Source: Plazaster borealis
Taxonomy: Eukaryota; Echinodermata; Asteroidea; Forcipulatida; Labidiasteridae
Direction: 5' to 3'
NCBI GenBank assembly: GCA_021014325.1
Contig: CM037458.1
Location: 21,621,063-21,685,062 of the forward strand
DNA: 64,000 bases
Below the pieces are notes generated by a model, which was given only the letters and a program-made list of their open reading frames with translations, was not told the DNA's origin and ran no database searches. This document shows positions 39,441-51,400 of the stretch, piece by piece. The position numbers and the translations under genes are program-made. Numbering within the stretch: the first letter of the stretch is position 1; every line of letters starts with the position of its first letter.

Positions 39441-39600
39441 GGGGTGTCGTGGCCGAGTGGTCTAGGGCGGTGGACCCAAATGGGGGTTCGAATCCTGGTC
39501 GGTGGCGACACTTGTGTCCTTGAGCAAGGCACTTTATCATAATGCTTCTCTCCAGTACAAATGGGTACTGGCGAGAGCTTCAAGGGAAGTTTTTCACCAC
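39441..39600 (+). mobile_element. tRNA-Ser/Leu-like SINE head
   Basis: GTCGTGGCCGAGTGGTCTAG (box A) and GGTTCGAATCCTGGTC (box B), followed by the SINE body GTGTCCTTGAGCAAGGCACT. The anticodon arm is shortened, so it is not a functional tRNA gene. Confidence 0.75.
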
Positions 39601-39702
39601 GACCATCTTTATTTATACCTGAGTTATGTGCAAATCTGTGAGCAAAATATTAAAACACATATGGAAACTTTCCTTGTTGAAGCCCAAGTCTACTACGAGC
39701 AA

Positions 39703-39955
39703 TACACCCTAAGAATTTCAGGGTCAGAATTTACCCGGATCCGGGTCCCGTGGAGCCTGACCCATTTCTGGAACAGTGTGACTCGGATCCTGTGTTAAAA
39801 TCACCCAGCAATGGGTCAAACCGACGCAGAATCCAAGTTAAAATCCCATTTTTTTTTAAACCACTTTTTGGGTCAGCATGACCCAGAAATGGGTCAAGCC
39901 CCCTGGGGCTCTGAATCCGGATCAATTCTGACCCAGAACCTTTTAGAGTGTACAG
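39703..39955. mobile_element. MITE with ACACYCTAARAR...GGGTCAGAATT ends, copy 1
   Basis: Left ACACCCTAAGAATTTCAGGG, right GACCCAGAACCTTTTAGAGTGT. Interior has paired TGACCCATTTCTGG and CCCAGAAATGGGTCA. Confidence 0.65.
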
Positions 39956-42900
39956 TGTAGTTGAAAATCGCCCCCCCTAAAACACGTACATTTGTAATTA
40001 CGTTAGGGGCCTATACTCATAATGTGGTTCTCAACCATAGCACAATAACTGTCCCCGGCCATTGCACTCATGATGCACCGTACCACGTGTGATTCAAACC
40101 TCTGTTTTCTCTCGTTTCCGTGACGTCATTACATTTCGTAAGGCGATGACACTGTGTGGTATAAAAGTACGACTTGGTCTTCGTTTTGCATGAGGAGAAG
40201 TTTCCACCTTTGCGCATGGTTTCCTTCTCGCGCCAAATTGAGTTTGGCACTGTGCCTATACCCCCATTCAATCTGTCCGTTAGAGTCAAATTAGGCTTTG
40301 GACAGGCTAATCCCCTTTCAGATGTTCATGTAATTAAAGAGCATTTGTGGTTGGGGAAGTAATGGATAGCGCTGAATGCCGGCAGATTGAAAGACACAAC
40401 AACGAGTGGAAAGCTCTGCCATGATCTGCCACTCAAGATGTATGCAAAAACGCTGTCCTGACAACCTCGGCTAAGTCTCCATTCAAAGCCTCGACAAATC
40501 TTTAATAAGCTTCCTAAAAGCACCAATTTCTTGATCAATGTTACAGTTGTGAGTGAAGAGTAAAGAGAGAGAGAAGGGGAAGAAAAAACCCAACACATCC
40601 TACTCTTCTTCTCCTTCCAAATCCCCCGGCATTGAGGATGGCAAACGGTGAAACACAATTGTATTATTGACTGTAGCCGGAAGTGGGTCGACATGCAATC
40701 GGTCATTATCCGGGACTGAGTGCTTTGGGCTTCAGCGAAGCGTATGAGCGTGAATGGGTTATGACAGGTCATCAACAGGGATTTGGAAAGTTAGAAGACT
40801 CTTTAAGAAGACGCAGAGGAAGAGAAAGGAACAGAAAACAGCTAAATGGTATATCGCTATAAACTGCAACGCCTTTATCATCCAAGAAAGTGAAGAAATT
40901 TAACCTTTTAACCTTTGGAGACCCTATACGCATGCGTAGCTGTTGCCGGACTTCCGACACCGTAAATTTCAGCTTTTGAACGTCTTAAGAGAGCAGTATT
41001 TGTTTTTGTTTGTTGGGCGTCCGTTTTATTTTGGGTTTTTTTAAGAAGTAGTTGCCGATAAGTGACATGAAAAAACCCTGTAATTTATCACATGAGAAGA
41101 TCATAGTTAAATAAGAATGGGTTGCATGCCGCAGGCATTTGCAGCCACTCGTCGTCATCTGATGTAAATTGGTCCTTTACTGAATATTACGCCAAGCTAA
41201 AAATGTTGTAAGGGATTTCAAAAGAGAAAACAATGTTGAATGGGATCTAGTTTTCAAATGTTATTTTTTAACGACTTCCCCATCCTATAATTCTTTGTAC
41301 ACAATTACCTGTTCGCTTCAACTCGGTGTCTTGGTAAAACGCATACGACGACAACACGTACGTATACGACGTGGTAATGCCAAAAATTCCGCTGTTGCGA
41401 TTCAGATGCAAGTTTAATTCCATACACGTTGGGAGGACTGAGCCTATAACAGTAAATATTCTCTCTGGACGACAGATCGGGATAAGAACAAACAGTTTCT
41501 AAAGAATATTCCCTGAAAACAAAGAATATTTATAAGAGTCTTCTAACTTTCAAAAAGTCCTTGTTGATGACCTTCCTACCTGTTTCAGAAATTTTTGTCA
41601 AGCACGCCATAATCAATCTCGTTCGCAGTGGTGTACGATATCGCCGTGCCATTTTTCCCAGAATGCCTTGCTCGACGAGAGGTATCGGTACGGCACGCTG
41701 GGTGGCGTGACGCACACGCGTTTGTGCGTCTGCCTAGTGCACAACTCTATGGCACTGCCAACCAATAAGGCCTGTACGCATGCGTGAATGTAATTAACAT
41801 ATTTCATGGGAAAGAGAAAAAAATTGCAATGAAGCAAACGCACAGAATGTATCGACTTTCATGTTTTCATGTTAAAATCAATATTTTCAATCAAAATAAA
41901 AGTCTAGAAACCTCTAGTAACCAAAGAAAAGTATGAATTCCAAAATAGAGAGACCAACAAAACATCACAGGGCCGACAGGGCCAATTCTATAGGCAATCC
42001 CATGATTGGGTTTAAAGGGTTTTAGGCCTATATGATTTTTACTTGTTACAGTTTTTGTCTGATGTACTTTTTTGTTCATGTGGTATGTACCTTGACCTAG
42101 TTGCAGAAGGGTTCGTACATTGGAGCGCGTCGTGTCACGTGACAACCACCGCAAGAGGGAAAAAAGGAAAAGTGGAAGGGGGGAAATAACAATTATTTTC
42201 TATAGGCCTATAGGCGTCTACATTCGAACCTTCTTGCATAAGGCTCATCCTCATGTCAAGCCATTCAAGTGAAAATCAAAAACTTTTTTTCCTGCAAAAG
42301 ATTACTTAAAATAATGAGATTCACAATGATCAGCACAGGGCACGATGTAGTTTTTTGGGGCAAGTGCCCTTCTGAAGTTTACTGGTAGTTATTGAAATGT
42401 ATTTTTCGTAGTCTCTACTCACACAACATTGTCAGTAGAAAGAAGCTAAGCACATTACAGGCATGCATTATAATTTTGAACCCGAAACAGGTGGCAGTGA
42501 TCGTGCCGAGATAATGCCCTTATTAATGTTTTGTGTTCTAAGTTGAAATAAAGACCGGAATGCACCTTTTCTACACAGAAAGACGTCATCAATAACGCTG
42601 ACGTCACAACTTTTTTTTTACTGGTACTAACAACACTCTTTCAGGAACAAACGAGCCAAACAAATCCACACGATTGTCTTCACGCTCGATTAAACATTTC
42701 CCCAATTTCTTAACTTACCCCCAATCGTAGTTATAACAATCACGCCCAAACCAAGGTCTAATAAAGTACATTCTGATAACCATAAATCATATTCATTAAT
42801 CCATAAAAAACATCCCAGTTAAAAGCCGGCCAAAAAAAAAATGTATCGCCGAGCAGATTACTCCAAAGAATGCTAAATATTCTGGAAGTCTGGTTACCCG

Positions 42901-43814
42901 TGAGGGCGCATGATGAATACCTTGGGTAAATTGGGTGCCGTGTTGCAGAACTAATACCGCGTGTCCCGTCGAAAGCTAACAGGAAGGGGTGTTGTTGGAG
43001 CGAGAAATTGGTTTGGGTGTCTATGTACTTTTTGGTAGAATAATTGGACATTTTAACTTACTATGGCCCTGCGACTCACAAAGAGGGAATCTTTCAAACT
43101 CACCGAGTCGACAAATATCAGTCGGGTCTGATAGAAAGGGTTTGTAATCGTCCAAATCTGTTAACCTCGGAACAACTGGCAGCAACAGTCAATAATGGGG
43201 GGAGAAAAAAGGAGAGAAAAACTGGCCCACCGGATGTTCAGCAATGTCGTTGTGTTTTTTGGCAGCAGTCAATTATGACTCCCGATAACAATTTTTTGTC
43301 CAATGGTCATAATCATTTTAACGACACCAAAATTAATGATGGATTATTACTTTGAAGTTAATGACGGCTCAATTTACCTTCCATCGTAATGCACATGGCC
43401 ATTTTTGTGCCTAATTTGGCGCAGCCCTGGTTGGTATAATAGTAGGCTAAGTGAAGGGTCGACGTGTTGACGTCGAAGCGTCTCTGCATTATTGTGCCAT
43501 AAGCCATTTTGGGATAATGGTGGACACATTACTATACCATATAGAGAAAGGACCACTAACAGTACTTGGTTTGGGTAAATTTGTCTGACACACCCAAACC
43601 AATGCACTTCTATAGTGTCTACCGTATCTTAAAAAGGCTAATTGCAATTCAAGATGGAACGACTTGGTTCGATTCCATGTACACAAAATGGCGATAAATC
43701 TTACTCGAACTGCTACCAAAGTCTGTCTGGTAACAATAAGGTGTATTAGGAAGATGGATTTACTATCGTTTTGTAAAGGTCTTATAGAACAATCTACACA
43801 GAAAATAGACTGAA
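39956..43814. other. Gene-poor interval
   Basis: Frames at 40326-40775 and 43044-43355 show no recognisable domain or splice context. 41640-41780 is CpG-richer. No exon supported. Confidence 0.45.
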
Positions 43815-43968
43815 CTCATTAGTATTAACAATCTGACGCAGAATTCGAGCTAAAATCCCACGATATTGAACCATTTTCCGGGTCAGCCTGACCCGCAACT
43901 GGGTCGGGGCCCCCCTCCGGGCACTCCGGAAACCGGGTCAATTCTGACCCGAGTGTTTATAGAGTGTA
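43815..43968. mobile_element. GGGTCAG MITE, copy 2 (partial)
   Basis: GAAACCGGGTCAATTCTGACCC-GAGTGTTTATAGAGTGT at right; interior CGGGTCAGCCTGACCCGCAA and GACGCAGAATTCGAGCTAAA parallel 39825-39900. Left tip not clear. Confidence 0.55.
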
Positions 43969-45429
43969 TGCCGCGTTGTCTTGTGATTAAACGGTACCAT
44001 GGTAAACGTATACTTCTTAACAAAGTTTAAAAAGTGGAGATACATTTTTACCACGGTGAAGCCAGCCTGTTACCCACCACATCGAATGCAAGGCTGCAGA
44101 GTAGTCTGAGCCAATCTTGGTGACATTAAACTCAACATTTGTTCTGTTGGACACAAGGAACAGTATCACAAAGTCACATGATACAGGTCTATCTATAGTT
44201 ACCCTCATTAGTTTTAACACGGAGGAAAGTGCACGCAAGTCTCACGCGTGCAAAATAATTAAACCAAACTTGCTTTTGAAAATCTCTCAAAAGAGCGTGT
44301 GAGTACATAATTCGATTAATAATAACATTTTCCCGCTGACTTTTAGAGCTAAGTTGTATAACATTCCACCATCATCATAAGCTGAATGCCCTGCTTTCTT
44401 TACAAATTGAATTTTTTTAGCATCAGCGAGAAGTCGTCAAAGTAGGTGACACCTGTGCCAGCTAGGCAATTATTCCCGCTATCCTGAGGCGATGAACGAT
44501 CCGAAACATGGTCAAACTCCCTGTGTTATACAGTCGAGTATTACTCGATCTTTTGCAAATGGGGCTTGTTTTCCTTCTCAATCGGGTGTGATTGAGGACC
44601 TTTCTTCTCTTAAGAGACTAGAAAAAAAGTTCATTTGATGGATGAGTTGACATGGCTTTTTTGGTTATTCATTACAGGATATTATAGGATATGCATGGTA
44701 TAATAACAGCAGTTTTACATCAACCATTGGGGCTTTGTTGTGCGGACCGGGTGTGTACAATAAATCGACTAAAAAGGTTTCCAATTTTGTCGCTGTGCGC
44801 AACTGAGCGAATCCACCAACAAACCGCGTATTTAAGGCCATCGCAAGCAAACACAAAATGCTCCAAAATGAGGGGCAATTACTTGACTTTAAACATCATA
44901 ATGGGGTTCCTATATAACACCGTTCATTTCCTGTGCTGGGCAGTAACGGGGGAGGGAAACATTATTGGGAAGGGCCTCATAATTAAGGCCCGAGCAGAGA
45001 GTGAGCAAACAGTATGGCGGATATTACCTTACGGTGAAGTTTGTCCCGTGAACAGTTTGTCTTAATAACTATAGGATGGTCACGATAATGGAAACATTTG
45101 CTTTGAACGAAAAAGGGATTGTAATTTTATAATTATCGTGTTATTACTAACACACTGGCAAAGCAAGCCGCAATATTGAAACATTTGTTATTGCCTTAAG
45201 ATAGGCTGTTGCTTATTTCTCTATAATATGATAACAAGGAATATTGGGACAACCGAAAGCAGTGGCAAAGGCCAAATTCCCATAGCTTTACAAGAGCTTC
45301 TTTTATAGCTCATAACATGTTTTTTCTTGTTTTGCTGGTACAATCATTAGGCCAAAACGGGCAAAGTATGAAGCGCCCTCATCTTCGAGAAAATGATGAT
45401 TGCGGGGGAACGGTTTTAAATTGCATCGT
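43969..45429. other. No gene recognised
   Basis: The 124-codon frame at 44691-45065 has no domain or splice support; no repeat family assigned. Confidence 0.45.
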
Positions 45430-45807
45430 TTAAAGGCACTGAACACGTTTTGAAATTGTCAAAGACCAGTGTTCTCACTTGGTGTATCCCAATGCATAAA
45501 ATAACAACCCTGTGAAAATTTGGGCTCAATTGGTCATCGAAGTTGCAAGAAAATGATGAAAGAAAAAACACCCTTGTTGTACAAATTTGTGTGCTTTCAG
45601 ATAGGAATAAAAACTTCTTGCCAGCTTGCCAGAAGTTTTTATTATTTTAGTGAGAAATTACCTCTTTCTCAAAAACTACGTTACTTCAGAGGGAGTCGTT
45701 TCCTACAATGTTTTATACTATCAACAGCTCTCCGTTGCTTGTTACCAAGTAAGTTTTTATGCTATTGTTTGTTTTGAGTCATTACCAAACGTGTACGATA
45801 CCTTTAA
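45430..45807 (+). mobile_element. TTAA hairpin element (subfamily A), copy with expanded loop
   Basis: Perfect TTAA on both sides (45430-45433, 45804-45807). The palindrome loop is enlarged: CTTCTTGCCAGCTTGCCAGAAG in place of CTTCTTGCAAGAAG, apparently by a short duplication. Confidence 0.82.
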
Positions 45808-46956
45808 CAAAACCACAGTTACAAACTGATTTCTCAACAGGCACTTCTGCTTTATGGCTGAGTGATCATGTTTCTGTAAATGACTAGGCCTAGGGCCTAT
45901 TCCATGGATGCATTTGTTTCTTTTGGACACTGTCCATAAAGTTGTGCAAATTAGAGCCTGCGTATTATGGTTCACCATGTTACGAATCATGCTCATAAAA
46001 TACTTTGGTTGAAATTGCAGTAAAGAAATACCTTCACTGCCATTGAGGATGTAAGCATCCTAGAATTAAGCCAGTAGCGATAGTGGTCACGTTGACCCCA
46101 CTGCGAACCCCCAGTCGACAGAAGTTGCTTGAAATGACGTCACGTCAGTCACTAAGGACTTACAAGGTACAGAGGGCGCACTTGCGGTCATACAGTATTT
46201 TCTAAGGCGACACAGTACATGCAGCATTGCAGGTATCGTTTATGATTAACATTTATTTATTCACCCTAAATTTTAATATTTTTTTAAAATTTAATTTATA
46301 AAAGATATAAATAATTTGTTTTTAATAACAAATATCTTATCAGTATCATGACATTTCGACCTTTTGATAACCCCTAGCCCTGAAGTTTCAAGGAGCTTCT
46401 GGGAACAGTATCCTCAGTGCTAGAAAAGTAGATTAAAGAGCCGGACTTATTTAATTTTGAGAAAAGAACAGCATTTGTCATTTACCCGGCAGATTTAACA
46501 AGTCTGAATTCAGATATAAGTCTGAAATTTCCCATCCCTGATGATTGCGAGTTGTACTTTAATTAACTTCCAAGCTTATTCTTTATTTAATTAAGTCTTA
46601 TCAAACAACTATTTTATTTATCTCTAAACTTCCAATTTAAATTGTCTTTGATTTTGATACTGTGGAAAAAATAAACCGAACTGAACTGAACTATTATGGG
46701 GTGTACATGTTTAAGTGTACATTTGTGCATGAACTTTTGCAAACACTCCCCCTTCTTTCTCTCTCTCAAATTAACAGCCTTTCTGAAGGAACTAATTGTC
46801 AAGAAGGCATGCCTAGATTCATCCTTTTCCTCCTCAAGAAAGCTCAGTGTCTAAGCGCCTCTAGGCACTGTATTCATAAAGCGGATGATTTCAAGACCGA
46901 ACACCCCGAAGTGAAACATTACCTTCTAACACTTCTCATCTTACTAAAACCCACAT
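45808..46956. other. No gene recognised; contains CRE word
   Basis: TGACGTCACGTCA at 46135-46147 (full CRE then half site) is the only regulatory-looking word. 46240-46330 is extremely AT-rich. Confidence 0.4.
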
Positions 46957-47329
46957 TTAAAGACACTGAACACGTTTGGTAATTGTCAAAGACCAGTGTT
47001 CTCACTTGGTGTATCCCAACATATGCATAAAATAACAAGCCTGTGAAAATTTGGGCTCAATTGGTCATCGAAGTTGCAAGAAAATGATTAAAGAAAAAAC
47101 ACCCTTGTTGTACAAATTGGTGTGCTTTCAGATAGGAATAAAAACTTCTTGCAAGAAGTTTTTATTATTTTAGTGAGAAATTACCTCTTTCTAAAAAACT
47201 ACGTTACTTCAGAGGGAGTCATTTCTCACAATGTTTTATACTATCAACAGCTCTCCGTTGCTCGTTGCCAAGTAAGTTTTTATGCTAATATATATTTTGA
47301 GTAATTACCAAACGTGTACAGTGCCTTAA
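46957..47329 (+). mobile_element. TTAA hairpin element (subfamily A), best-preserved copy
   Basis: TTAA at 46957-46960 and 47326-47329; ends AGACACTGAACACGTTTGG and CCAAACGTGTACAGTGCC. Perfect 30-bp palindrome at 47137-47166 (half: AATAAAAACTTCTTG). No coding capacity. Confidence 0.85.
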
Positions 47330-48400
47330 AAATACTGTGTCCCACCATTCACAATTAGTTAGTTTGAATACATCCATTATCAAGATTATATACTTATAAG
47401 TAATACAAAAATAGTTTAAAAATCACATAAAATTATATATGCCTAAAATGCAAGATTTAAAGGGGGAAAAAATTACAAGAGGAATAGAAAATTTAACAAT
47501 TTCTAGCAAAAAATGTCAGTTGGAAGATTGCGGATAAGTAGATTATCAAGCCCAATGTGAGTCAAAATGATGTGCCTAGTATACATTTTTCCCATTTGAT
47601 GCCGTTGTCTTTGGGTGCTTCGTTGATGAAGAAGTATCTGTAGCAATTGAACAGTTTGTCATCCTGCCGCCATCTTGGGAGTAAAAACCATTGTGAGACA
47701 ATGGAGACCCATATGGGCTGTGCTGCACTTGTTGGACCAATGAGAAACCTTGTTTTGACCGCCCAGAGAGAAGGGAGACCAAGTCCGGTGACATCATTAG
47801 GCATCAAAACTATTGAAGAAAACAACAAAACTGATTTGTTTGATAAACTAGCTCGTTAGCCGTCTGAGAACCCTAAGTGGTTTGAAAAATAATGTCAATG
47901 ATGTTAACGCAACTTTACCAGGGTTCGCCCCAGGATTTTTCAAAACTGTGGGCATTTTGGAGTTTGGCCGAAGCACGTTGAATTGAAACAAGGTCTTCAG
48001 AATGTTTTCTACTTGGTGTTTATCTTGGTTTTAAAAGCCCTACTGTGCAATCTGGAGCATTCTATATGGTTTTCTCTTGATGTTTTTTGTAAAAAGAAAT
48101 ATATACAAAATATATATTTATTAATTTGTTATTGCATATCGCCACAAATGTGCATGTATTGGCACGCATTTCGCGCGTATCGGCCCGATACCCTAGCTTG
48201 TGCATGGGGAGAACCCTGTATACAAAGTGCCAGAGGGACACAAATTGAAGCCTACTACGCCTTAGCGAGTGTGATATGCGTCTCAGCAATGGTGGAAACA
48301 CTTGTTCCAGGGTGTGTGAAAAGACCTAAAATGGATTTGTGGTCTAGACCAAGAAAATTTACTCTGATCAAGTTGGGTGTTACTGTGTAGACTTACCGTT
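47330..48400. other. SFXN5 3' flank, no other gene recognised
   Basis: Includes the probable SFXN5 3' UTR up to about 48110. 47562-47828 has a minus-strand frame without recognisable domain; its GCCGCCATCTTGGGAGT resembles CGCCATTTTGGGAGT at 54918, suggesting a repeat. Confidence 0.4.
48117..48122 (-). terminator. Possible SFXN5 polyadenylation signal AATAAA
   Basis: AATAAA on the minus strand about 280 bases after the SFXN5 stop. Such words are frequent in AT-rich DNA, so the 3' end of the transcript is only tentatively placed. Confidence 0.3.
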
Positions 48401-48478
48401 TTATAGGCCTTTGTTATAGCTGACCATGCCTTCTGATGTGGCTGTTTGGATCTCTGGTTCAAGCTTCGATGTAGCGAC
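48401..48478 (-). CDS. SFXN5: SFXN5 exon 12 (terminal, stop TAA at 48403-48401)
   Basis: Residues 308-332: [20 protein letters not shown] then YNKGL and stop. Acceptor TTCGTAG|GTC. The KLEPEIQ.AT....V.YNKGL tail agrees closely with SFXN5 C-termini. Confidence 0.93.
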   Translation of the reverse strand, partial: VATSKLEPEIQTATSEGMVSYNKGL

Positions 48479-51400
48479 CTACGAAGGATGTATAGATCAT
48501 TAGAGCTACAGTTGTTATACTCTTTATGACATTACGTTGATACCTCTGGTCATTTTGGTTGGTGAGCAGTTTACAACAAGCAATTCTTTTCTAACTCAAA
48601 AAGTCCTTTAAAAAAGAACGGAGGCTATTGCCAATTTTTACATTGATAAAAGTGGCAATTTTGGTATAGATTATTAGAGCTATAGTTGTTTATAACCTTA
48701 TGACATTACGTTTTCCTTTGATCTCATTCTAAAATAATTGAAGTCATCAAATTATTCTTCCTGCGTGGACATTACCGCTCCAGATTTTCGGCAACATCTC
48801 ATAAACGCTACCACCTTTTAAAATAAAATGTTCACATGTTAGTTTTATGGTCTTTATCTACAATTATATAGGATTGAAATAAACAGTGGGTTCCAATTAC
48901 CAAACGTATACAATCTCTTTAACAAGAACGATGCGATGAGCAATTTGAAAACATGAACTTAGAAAAGTGAGTGTAAATGTTTTACCTTTGTGAATTGTGG
49001 GAAGAGACTGATGGCTAGAGGGAGAGCGAAGGCGAAGGAAGCAGTACACACTACAATCTGAAGAGGTAAATGCATTCTTGGAAAACGCCTCAAGAAATTA
49101 GTCCTGGAAGAAAATTCATTCAAAGACAGTCGGGACTTTAATTGATTTGCAGATAAAGGATTATTTAGAACTCTCTTTTTTTATTAATAATGATAATTAT
49201 ACAGGCCTGGAATGACACGGAGGCCATGGCCTCTGTTGCCCCTGGTCTTGGCCTTGGTGCCGCCTTCAAAATTTCCCCATAGACTTTAAGATTTTCCAAT
49301 GGAAGTGCCCTCTGCAAAATGAAAATGGCCTTGCCCTCTCAAAGATGAAATGCCAGGCCTGATAATATCAGTCTTACTTAGTTACTTACTTACTTAGGGT
49401 TGTATGAGAAGTAGATTTAGGCTTCTGCCTTTAAGACCCCATATCTATCTTGATTCATACCCCAGTGAGAGTCGCGCCTTGCTTTAAACTGTGGGATTGT
49501 CTTAGAGCTAACAAACTGCTTGGGCAGTTCAATCCAGTCATTTTATAACCCTCTGGGAAAAGAAATGATTCCTGCAGTTCAGGTTTTTGTGGTTTTTTGT
49601 GGTTTTTACTTTAGAGAATGACCTCTTGCGCTGTAATTTTCAGCCCTTGTAAACAACCTACCACTATCCACCTCCTCAAATCCCATGAGCAATTTGAAAT
49701 CTTTAATCAGTCATTTAAACAGCGCCTTTGGCACAGTATTTAAAGTGCTCACCATCATGTTTAAGACTGGCATGCAAATTTTATTTTAGTAACAAGACCT
49801 AATTATATAACACCTTGAAAGGGTTTTACAAGGTCACATGCGGTGGCGTAATCTGTTGCCAACTATAAAAGTAAAAAACCCGCCGGGGAAAACCCCTTCT
49901 CTTAGCGGTAAATGTAACTGGGTTCTTTTACGTGTATCACACAACACACAGGATCAACGGCTTTCGTCCCATCCAAAGGACGAAGTGCTATAATGGTTAA
50001 GTGTTTTGGTGTGTTTTAAGTGTCAAGACTTGGTCTCAAACCCACATTCTGTTGATCAGAAACACCAGAGCTTGAGTTCAGTGCGCTTGATCTCTTGGGA
50101 GGAGGGGATGTTCTGATCATTGTGACTCATGCTATGTCAATAATTGGACAACAAAGATTGGAAGTTGCACTTACTTGTTTTCTATGAATGTCATTACAAC
50201 TGGTGGAATCAGTAGAACTGGAGCCGGCATGAACATTCTTGTCACAGCAGTTTCCGTTAAAGCCTGCAGACAGTGAAAGTGTATTTCAGCTCTCAAATTA
50301 ACATATTTTTTTTCATATAATTACCAACCTATGTTTCATTATTTAATTATAATAATAATACCGAGTTCTTATATAGCGCTTTATCACACCCGATGGGCAT
50401 ATCAAAGCGCTCAGTATTTTTTCCTGCAAGGTATGCAGAGCTACGTGTTGAATTATGAGACCTATTCCTATATAGCACCATGCAATGGTTTACAAGGTGC
50501 TGTGGCGCAATATGCTGCCGATCAAACCAGGAACACCGGGGCGAACCCCTTCTCTTAGCGATAAGTATAACTGGGTTCTTTTACGTGCATTACACAACAC
50601 ACAGGACCTACGGCTTTACGTCCCATCCAAAGGACGAAGCAATAATGGTCAAGTGTCTTGCTTAAGGACACAAGTGTCCCGACCCGGACTCGAACACACA
50701 CTCTGCTGATCAGAAACACCAGAGCTTGAGTCCGGTGTTCTTATCCACTTGGCCACACCGAATCCACAAAAACTGAATCCTGTGAAAAAGCCTCTCTTGA
50801 GGCGAAATTCTTTTAATGTTTGACATTTTCATGAAACTCAAAAAGCATTCATCGGATCTTAACCCCACTCCATTAGTGTACTGTTTGTAGGCTTGTTAAA
50901 ACATGTTGCCCCCCCCCATGGGTTAAGTGAAATTCATACCATTCTGCATCAACACCGAAAATTATCCCAAAACCTATGCGTTTGTTCAAATCAATTGCAG
51001 AAATAAAAGGATAACCGCATCATTCCTCACCATTTTAGCTGCAATCTTTGAGCTTCCAACAACGTTTCCCTGGGAGTCTATCACATTAATACCTTCAGAT
51101 AGCTCTGAGAACCTCATCAGGGTCACATTGCACACATTAGCTGCCGCTGTTCCGGATTAAAAACAAAAAATTATTTAACAAGTTATATCTTTTTAACCTC
51201 CTTCGGGGGTCCTATTGTGTGTAAAATCTGGCTGCATAAATCTAAATCATAAACCACAAGTTGCATCCCCTTAAAGTGATCCCCTGGCTGCCGCTTCCCA
51301 GGTTGTATCGTAAACTTGGTGTGATCCCTGGCTACACGGCAGCTAACGGTTGTATGGCTTCTGACTGGCACCCCCAAATAAAGATATTGACAAAATAGGG

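Noticed and set aside
39441..39510. Functional tRNA-Ser gene
   Set aside because: Box A and B are present but the anticodon arm is truncated and a SINE body follows directly.
40326..40775. 149-codon minus frame
   Set aside because: No recognisable domain, no codon or splice signature; length is compatible with chance.
47562..47828. SFXN5 last exon or separate gene
   Set aside because: Sequence does not fit the SFXN5 C-terminus, which was found at 48401-48478; no domain recognised and part resembles a segment at 54.9 kb.
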